From positions 1-17,458 of the forward strand of contig CANDEX010000030.1 in NCBI GenBank assembly GCA_947383875.1: a DNA stretch of 17,458 bases, read 5' to 3'. The translations under genes and the position numbers were made by a program. Below the pieces are notes generated by a model. That model ran no database searches, was not told where the DNA came from, and saw nothing but the letters and a program-made list of their open reading frames with translations. Shown in pieces: positions 14,881-17,458 of this stretch. Source of the DNA: an uncultured Azospirillum sp. (GTDB lineage Bacteria > Pseudomonadota > Alphaproteobacteria > RF32 > CAG-239). The number at the start of each line of letters is the position of its first letter. Position 1 is the stretch's first letter.

Positions 14881-16506
14881 ATGAAATATCAAGAATATAA
14901 TGTCAACCAAGCTAAAGGAATTCGCTTGTCTGAAGATGTACGGCTTGACGGAATGATATTACCTAAAGGTCATGCGTTGGATGATGAAGATATCATCCAG
15001 CTTAAGCTCTCGGGCATCAAACGCATTTTTGGTGCTGAAATGAGCGAAAATGACTTGGATAATATAACGGTTCTGGGGATGATAAGCGGCAAGCTCTGCG
15101 GCGAAAATACAGCTTATGCGGCAGGAAATGACGGAACAAGCTCTGTTGTCGCTGATTGTGATGGTATTTTTATGGCAGCGGAGGAGCGTATTACCAAATT
15201 TAACCGTTTGATGCCGGAAGTTATTTTGAATACATTACCCCCTTACACGGAGGTTAAAAAAGGAGAGGTGGTTGCACGGTTGGAAGTGGTGCTGCCGATT
15301 ATTTCTGCAGAACAAGCCGATAATGTTATTTTGAGTTTATCCGGGAATATACCGTTGTTACAGGTCGTACAGCCCGAGCAGCGGAAAGCAGCACTGCTCT
15401 ACAGCAAATTTTATAATGATAAAATTGAAACGGCGCAAATGACAGCGACTGTCGCCAAATTGGTGAAACAATTTCAACCGCTTCAGCTTGATTTTGGAGC
15501 GGAATATGAAACAGCGCATGAAATTGAAAAAATTGCAGATGCTTTGGAAATTGCGCTAAAAAGCGACAGTCAGATTATCTTTATCGTGTCAGGCAGAAGA
15601 AACGGCAGCCGGGATGATACCATAGCCGCGGCAGTGCGCAGCATTGCGGATGAAGTAGTCGTATGCGGCATTCCTCAAGTCGGTGTTTCCGATTTGTTGG
15701 TTGCCGTCAAGCGTGATAAAAAAATTATTGTACTGCCGTTTGACTATGGACGTATCGACAGTACATTGGTTGAAAATGACATTAAATTAGCACTGATTAA
15801 AGAAAAAATCAGCCCGGCAGATTTTAATCATCCGCAAAATGTCCGCCTTTTAGCAAAACAAAAATTTGAAGAATCTGTTGATAACGGATTAATTCGTGTA
15901 AATCATAAAACCAAACCGGGGAGTGCCAATATTGCAGCTGTTATTCTGGCCGCCGGAGTAGGGCGACGCATCGGGCGGAATAAGCTATTATATGAGATTG
16001 ATGATGAACCTTTGTTTTTACGAGCTGTCAGGGCTGCCGTACGTTCTCAGGCAAGTCCTGTATTCGTTGTTATCGGTGATCATGCGGCAGAATTTGAAGA
16101 GGCTATGGAAAATATTGATGTCAATGTCATTTATAATCCCAGCTATCGTTCCGGAATTAAAACCAGCATTGCCTTGGGGATAAAATCTGTGCCGAATTTT
16201 TGTGACGGAGTATTACTCTTGCCGGCGGATATGCCTAATATCACTCCTGAATTTATTAATAAAATGATTAAAAATTTTGATAAAAAAGCTGACAAACAGC
16301 TTGTAACGGCGGCTGTAAAAGGAATTAAAACCAATCCTGTCATCTGGGGGAAATCGTTGTATGATGTGGCGGATTTAGTGCCTGAAAATGCTAACCTCCG
16401 TCCGGTATTCCTTGAGCATTCGGATTACACTAAAGCCGTTAAAGGAGATGAATATATATTGCTGGATGTTAATTATCCTTATGATTTGGAACGCTTGGAA
16501 AAATAG
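14881..16506 (+). CDS. Molybdopterin-binding domain fused to MobA/MocA-like nucleotidyltransferase
   Basis: A 541-residue two-domain protein of normal length for this fusion, starting at ATG 14881 with a weak AAGGG site. Residues 1 to about 335 resemble the molybdopterin-binding region of MoeA/MoCF proteins, with IIFIVSGRRNGSRDDT at the position of the usual GG.S.G..D loop. Residues about 350-541 are an NTP transferase domain: AAVILAAGVGRRIGRNKLLYEI is the nucleotide-binding signature (RMG is RIG here), and LLLPADMPNITPEF carries the metal-binding DMP. Relatives join molybdopterin to CMP or GMP in maturing molybdenum enzymes of the xanthine oxidase or DMSO reductase families, in the cytoplasm. 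Such fusions are frequent in Alphaproteobacteria. No molybdoenzyme lies in the window, so the client enzyme is unknown. Confidence 0.88.
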   Translation: MKYQEYNVNQAKGIRLSEDVRLDGMILPKGHALDDEDIIQLKLSGIKRIFGAEMSENDLDNITVLGMISGKLCGENTAYAAGNDGTSSVVADCDGIFMAAEERITKFNRLMPEVILNTLPPYTEVKKGEVVARLEVVLPIISAEQADNVILSLSGNIPLLQVVQPEQRKAALLYSKFYNDKIETAQMTATVAKLVKQFQPLQLDFGAEYETAHEIEKIADALEIALKSDSQIIFIVSGRRNGSRDDTIAAAVRSIADEVVVCGIPQVGVSDLLVAVKRDKKIIVLPFDYGRIDSTLVENDIKLALIKEKISPADFNHPQNVRLLAKQKFEESVDNGLIRVNHKTKPGSANIAAVILAAGVGRRIGRNKLLYEIDDEPLFLRAVRAAVRSQASPVFVVIGDHAAEFEEAMENIDVNVIYNPSYRSGIKTSIALGIKSVPNFCDGVLLLPADMPNITPEFINKMIKNFDKKADKQLVTAAVKGIKTNPVIWGKSLYDVADLVPENANLRPVFLEHSDYTKAVKGDEYILLDVNYPYDLERLEK

Positions 16507-16536
16507 AAACACCCCGGAAGAAATTCCGGGGTGTTT
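16507..16536 (+). terminator. Bidirectional terminator between convergent genes
   Basis: A 13-bp perfect stem, AAACACCCCGGAA (16507-16519) with TTCCGGGGTGTTT (16524-16536), capped by a GAAA tetraloop. It lies between the plus-strand Mo-cofactor gene and the minus-strand surface protein gene. A-rich flanks give T-rich tails: TTT then G-rich on plus, TTTCTATTTTT on minus. The minus-strand tail is the better one. Confidence 0.8.
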
Positions 16537-16549
16537 GGGGTGAGTATTA

Positions 16550-17458
16550 TTACTTCCAAAAGTCTCCTGAGAAGATGTCACTCTCACATAATTCAGGAAC
16601 AACGGTTACAGGATCATTCTCGTTAGGTCCGTAGAAGGTATATTTATCCGCTTGAACATCCTCTTTTAAGTTGTCACTGCCACGCTCCAAATCCAAGCGA
16701 GATTCTGCAGAGCAGGAATTTACTTTTCCGCCTTTTTTAACGAGAAGATGTCCGCCGCCTCCTTTGTAATTTAATTTTGCTCCAGGCATAACGTCTATTT
16801 GACTGTAATATCTATAAGCAGCATTTTCAGTAGACATCTTTAAGTCTAAATTACCATATAATTTAAAATCAGCGGCAAGAATGGAGGCTGTGTTGTAGTA
16901 TTCTAAAAGGGCTTTAGTGATTGTAACACGATTATTACCATATAAATCCCGTGTCTTTTGTTCAAGGTTGGGTCCTGTAAAAAACGGAATATCTGATATA
17001 ATCTCGACATTTGTAAGTTTCGTCCACCAAGTGCTCATTGCAGAGGGCGCATAATTACCACAGTGATTCCAATTAGAAGTATCATGAATTATTTTGATAT
17101 TTTCGATTTCTAAAACATAATCATCCACATCCTTTATGTTAGATCCCCCACACTGCGCCATACTAAAATCCAACCCACCTCCACGATGTTTATCAAAAGT
17201 AATAGTATGGCCATTACCTTTAATCTTGTATTTCGGGAATGGTGTCTCACACAAACTAATTGCAAAACCTTGTTCCGGCCCGCAATACAAATCTTCCGTC
17301 AGTTCAAGATTTCTGGTTTCTTTAAATTTTTTAATTGCGGCGGAGCATTTACTGGTATCTTTGTTAAATTCACCATATTTATAAGACGGAATGCATCGTT
17401 TATTACAAGTATCATACTTCCCGCCGCAAGAGTTGCCGGCAAGTTGGTAGTCACCTGT
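16550..17458 (-). CDS. Cys-rich, probably beta-helical exported protein, C-terminal part (runs off contig)
   Basis: The frame stays open from the stop at 16550 to the window end, giving 302 residues of a C-terminal part; no start is visible, and a TTG at 17288-17290 is internal. Ten cysteines are present, five of them in the first ~65 visible residues, in a pattern such as NSCGGKYDTCNKRC, suggesting disulfides outside the cytoplasm. The middle part has repeated short hydrophobic strands: YKIKGNGHTITFD, VLEIENIKIIHD, LTNVEIISD, NNRVTITKA, FKLYGNLDLKM, VMPGAKLNY, HLLVKKGGKVN. Spaced about 20-30 residues apart, they look like coils of a right-handed beta-helix as in pectin-lyase-like surface proteins. 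No catalytic motif is recognised. It ends in SDIFSGDFWK without a known anchor. An adhesin or envelope-structure role is possible; confidence in any role is low. Confidence 0.7.
   Translation of the reverse strand, partial: TGDYQLAGNSCGGKYDTCNKRCIPSYKYGEFNKDTSKCSAAIKKFKETRNLELTEDLYCGPEQGFAISLCETPFPKYKIKGNGHTITFDKHRGGGLDFSMAQCGGSNIKDVDDYVLEIENIKIIHDTSNWNHCGNYAPSAMSTWWTKLTNVEIISDIPFFTGPNLEQKTRDLYGNNRVTITKALLEYYNTASILAADFKLYGNLDLKMSTENAAYRYYSQIDVMPGAKLNYKGGGGHLLVKKGGKVNSCSAESRLDLERGSDNLKEDVQADKYTFYGPNENDPVTVVPELCESDIFSGDFWK

Noticed and set aside
1..17458. tRNA, rRNA, insertion sequences, integrase or attachment sites
   Set aside because: None was recognised on either strand by reading; no transposase or recombinase motif occurs in any credible gene.

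Overview
The window is the end of a metagenome-type contig of moderate-to-low GC, most likely from an uncultured gut or host-associated alphaproteobacterium. I infer this from three things. The HAD-IIA gene is of the TIGR01459 type, the molybdopterin-binding/nucleotidyltransferase fusion is of a kind common in Alphaproteobacteria, and most starts carry AGGAG-type ribosome binding sites. The assignment is moderate, because no rRNA or core marker gene is present. Both protein-coding ends are cut. Bases 1-47 are not genomic at all: they match the Illumina TruSeq read-2 adapter with an 8-base index in front.

Layout. (1) 48-4356: the 3' part of a giant RTX (type I secreted, Ca-binding) protein with eight repeat modules and a secretion-type C-terminus, followed by a terminator. 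(2) 4562-5650: a membrane-anchored metallo-beta-lactamase-fold hydrolase of the UlaG/NAPE-PLD type. (3) 5793-12363: a reactive-compound/redox cluster. It holds an exported alpha/beta hydrolase with a Cys nucleophile and a lipoprotein alpha/beta hydrolase (one operon). A convergent AraC_N/YqhC-type regulator follows. A divergent four-gene operon comes last, encoding a flavodoxin-fold reductase with a Cys motif, an exported carboxymuconolactone decarboxylase-cupin fusion, a RibD_C/DHFR-like reductase and an aldo/keto reductase. (4) 12364-12999: an orphan 84-aa gene, then a possible 17-codon ORF and a hairpin-rich RNA ending in a strong terminator. (5) 13000-13851: a HAD-IIA protein with eroded catalytic motifs. 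(6) 13923-14794: two small exported proteins with Bacteroidota-like traits, the second frameshifted. (7) 14881-16506: the molybdenum-cofactor fusion protein. (8) 16550-17458, minus strand: the C-terminal part of a Cys-rich, probably beta-helical surface protein that runs off the contig.

The most interesting system is region 3. The promoters of its two operons share a 25/26-base box and a -10-like element at the same 60-base distance. Neither shows a good -35 element, and the AraC regulator lies between the two units. This looks like a small activator-controlled regulon that joins envelope hydrolases and an exported CMD-cupin with cytoplasmic flavin- and NAD(P)H-dependent reductases. Aldehyde, quinone or lactone detoxification is the best guess, by analogy to YqhC with YqhD/DkgA. 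The substrate is not visible from sequence.
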